A stretch of DNA of 5,596 nt from Nitrososphaerales archaeon TH5895 (GTDB taxonomy: Archaea > Thermoproteota > Nitrososphaeria > Nitrososphaerales > Nitrososphaeraceae), in assembly GCA_014523695.1 (NCBI GenBank), contig JAATVS010000247.1, forward strand, positions 1-5,596, written 5' to 3'. Below the pieces are notes generated by a model. The model made no database searches. It worked only from the letters and a program-made list of their open reading frames with translations, and was not told where the DNA came from. Within the stretch, counting starts at the first letter, position 1. The number at the start of each line of letters is the position of its first letter. This document shows, in pieces, positions 4,806 to 5,596 of the stretch. Position numbers and translations under genes: made by a program.

Positions 4806-5297
4806 TCATGCTATCTCTATTGTTCCTTTCATCTCTGGATGTATAGTACAATAGTACTCAAAAGTACCATTTTTATCTGCAAGAAAAGTAATTGTCTGAG
4901 TCTCAAAATATCCTAAGTCTCTAGTGTGGACATTAAATTCGTCAATGTTAAAATTATGTTTTGAATGCGTTTCATAATCTTCATTTATAACATGCATTGC
5001 TTGAAGGCTTCCTAAATTAAATACATACTTTGGATCTATATGGGGTCCTCCACCTCCAGTGTTCCTCATCCCTTTGACGGCCCCACTTGCCTGACTCAAA
5101 TATTCGTAACCATTCGCCATAGAATGTGAAGCTTTTATAAAGATGTTCTCCGCAGGGAGTAATACTGGTGAATTACCATTTACAGGTACAAGAGATCGAA
5201 TTCCAAAGGTTACCCCTAATGTTACGACCACACCTATAATACCGATAGTAATAACTAACCATTTCTTTGATATCTTGGTATCTCTAGCATACTGCAT
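4806..5297 (-). CDS. Membrane-anchored cupredoxin (type 1 copper protein)
   Basis: The 163-residue protein starts with a short basic segment (KISKK, 8-12) and one membrane helix at about 13-33, which anchors the rest outside the cell. The C-terminal half is a plastocyanin-like domain (about 95-163). Copper ligands are visible: His114 in SKHNFNIDEFNVHT, then Cys150, His153 and Met156 in YYCTIHPEMKG, the C-x2-H-x2-M pattern of blue copper sites. It is likely an electron carrier or a domain serving copper-based respiration, which fits ammonia-oxidising archaea that use copper proteins in place of cytochrome c. A Gly/Ser-rich part with GGGGPHIDPK (81-90) lies between anchor and domain. Start choice: a GTG at 5387 would add 30 residues, but a strong TATA box (5337-5354) lies inside that extension, so ATG at 5297 with a leader of about 20 bases is preferred. 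No Shine-Dalgarno is seen. Confidence 0.9.
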   Translation of the reverse strand: MQYARDTKISKKWLVITIGIIGVVVTLGVTFGIRSLVPVNGNSPVLLPAENIFIKASHSMANGYEYLSQASGAVKGMRNTGGGGPHIDPKYVFNLGSLQAMHVINEDYETHSKHNFNIDEFNVHTRDLGYFETQTITFLADKNGTFEYYCTIHPEMKGTIEIA

Positions 5298-5336
5298 CTT
5301 ACGCTTATTTTTGTTCTTTGTCGTAATAAGGCTGAG

Positions 5337-5354
5337 TTTATATAATATATATGC
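5337..5354 (-). promoter_or_regulatory. TATA box of the cupredoxin gene
   Basis: On the minus strand GCATATATATTATATAAA is the strongest A/T-only TATA candidate in the window. It lies about 40-57 bp before the ATG at 5297, giving an expected transcription start about 15-27 bases upstream of the ATG. Confidence 0.6.
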
Positions 5355-5360
5355 AAGACT

Positions 5361-5374
5361 TAACCATGTTAATC
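5361..5374. promoter_or_regulatory. 14-bp dyad element, copy 2
   Basis: This is identical to 4581-4594 (TAACCATGTTAATC, dyad TAAC-CAT-GTTA). It sits 6 bp upstream of the cupredoxin TATA region, which matches the distance between copy 1 and one of the TATA candidates of the zinc-ribbon gene. Confidence 0.4.
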
Positions 5375-5383
5375 GATCAGTTA

Positions 5384-5596
5384 TCACATAAATAATACAT
5401 GCTTATACATAACTTGTTTACTCTCTAATAATGTGAATGCGGTTGTTACATGCAACAGTGAAATTGATTCACTCATTGATAGTAAGATCGAATCGGTCAC
5501 TAGTTGTTTAAGACCTGCCGATGCGTAATTAAACTGAAGTTCTATAGGATTAGAAACACTAGTCGTAAGTCGCAAGTCGTGATTACCGGGAGGCAA
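5384..5596 (-). CDS. Unidentified open frame, 5' end beyond the window
   Basis: A minus-strand frame is open from the right edge to a TGA at 5386-5384 (70 codons). It reads PPGNHDLRLTTSVSNPIELQ near the edge and MSESISLLHVTTAFTLLESK near the end. There are no cysteines and no membrane helix strong enough to call. I do not recognise it. If real, it is the C-terminal part of a gene whose start lies outside, and it would end just upstream of the cupredoxin promoter. Equally it could be an uninterrupted stretch by chance, since 70 codons in AT-rich DNA is only modest evidence. Confidence 0.3.
   Translation of the reverse strand: MPPGNHDLRLTTSVSNPIELQFNYASAGLKQLVTDSILLSMSESISLLHVTTAFTLLESKQVMYKHVLFM

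Noticed and set aside
5297..5387. GTG start adding 30 residues to the cupredoxin
   Set aside because: The added part contains the best TATA box of the region in coding sequence, and the ATG at 5297 directly precedes a normal basic segment plus membrane anchor.
1..5596. CRISPR array, insertion-sequence ends or rRNA
   Set aside because: No regularly spaced identical repeats, no transposase or terminal inverted repeat pair, and no conserved rRNA stretch were seen.

Overview
The window looks like a piece of an ammonia-oxidising archaeal (Thaumarchaeota/Nitrososphaeria) chromosome, most likely a soil Nitrososphaerales-type genome. The pointers are a small multi-cysteine zinc-ribbon protein of a type typical of these archaea, a membrane-anchored type 1 copper protein, two secreted proteins rich in N-glycosylation sequons, and TATA-like boxes centred about 25-28 bp before start codons with no Shine-Dalgarno sequence, which implies leaderless transcripts. 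The lineage is inferred from protein character, with no marker gene in view.

Layout. 1-620: a secreted or surface-exposed small helical protein with an acidic tail (+), followed by a hairpin/T-tract terminator. 621-1132: a gene-poor stretch with a possible short coding remnant (767-874, -) and the first of three related degenerate repeats (1020-1105). 1133-1567: an NTF2/SnoaL-like protein (+). 1598-1700: the second degenerate repeat, in the gap between converging genes. 1719-2336: a second secreted, sequon-rich protein (-). It shares one near-palindromic TATA box (2360-2367) with a divergent 54-residue CxxC mini-ORF (2391-2555, +), whose body is the third and best preserved copy of the repeat. 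2557-3103: a badly decayed minus-strand gene for the N-terminal half of a terminase-like P-loop ATPase, with a nonsense codon, a 23-bp tandem duplication and at least two more frame changes. 3103-3933: an intact alpha/beta hydrolase (-). 3934-4332: the hydrolase promoter and two short open stretches that look like gene debris. 4333-4533: the zinc-ribbon protein (-). 4534-4805: no gene that I can support; it holds the zinc-ribbon promoter and a dyad. 4806-5297: the cupredoxin (-). 5384-5596: an open frame running off the right edge (-), of unknown identity.

The genes do not form one pathway. The window reads as an accessory region where intact single-gene transcription units alternate with debris of mobile or viral origin. 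The three most informative signals are the terminase-like pseudogene, the three-copy CxxC mini-ORF family of which two copies are broken, and an identical 14-bp dyad-containing element placed just upstream of the promoters of both the zinc-ribbon and the cupredoxin genes.
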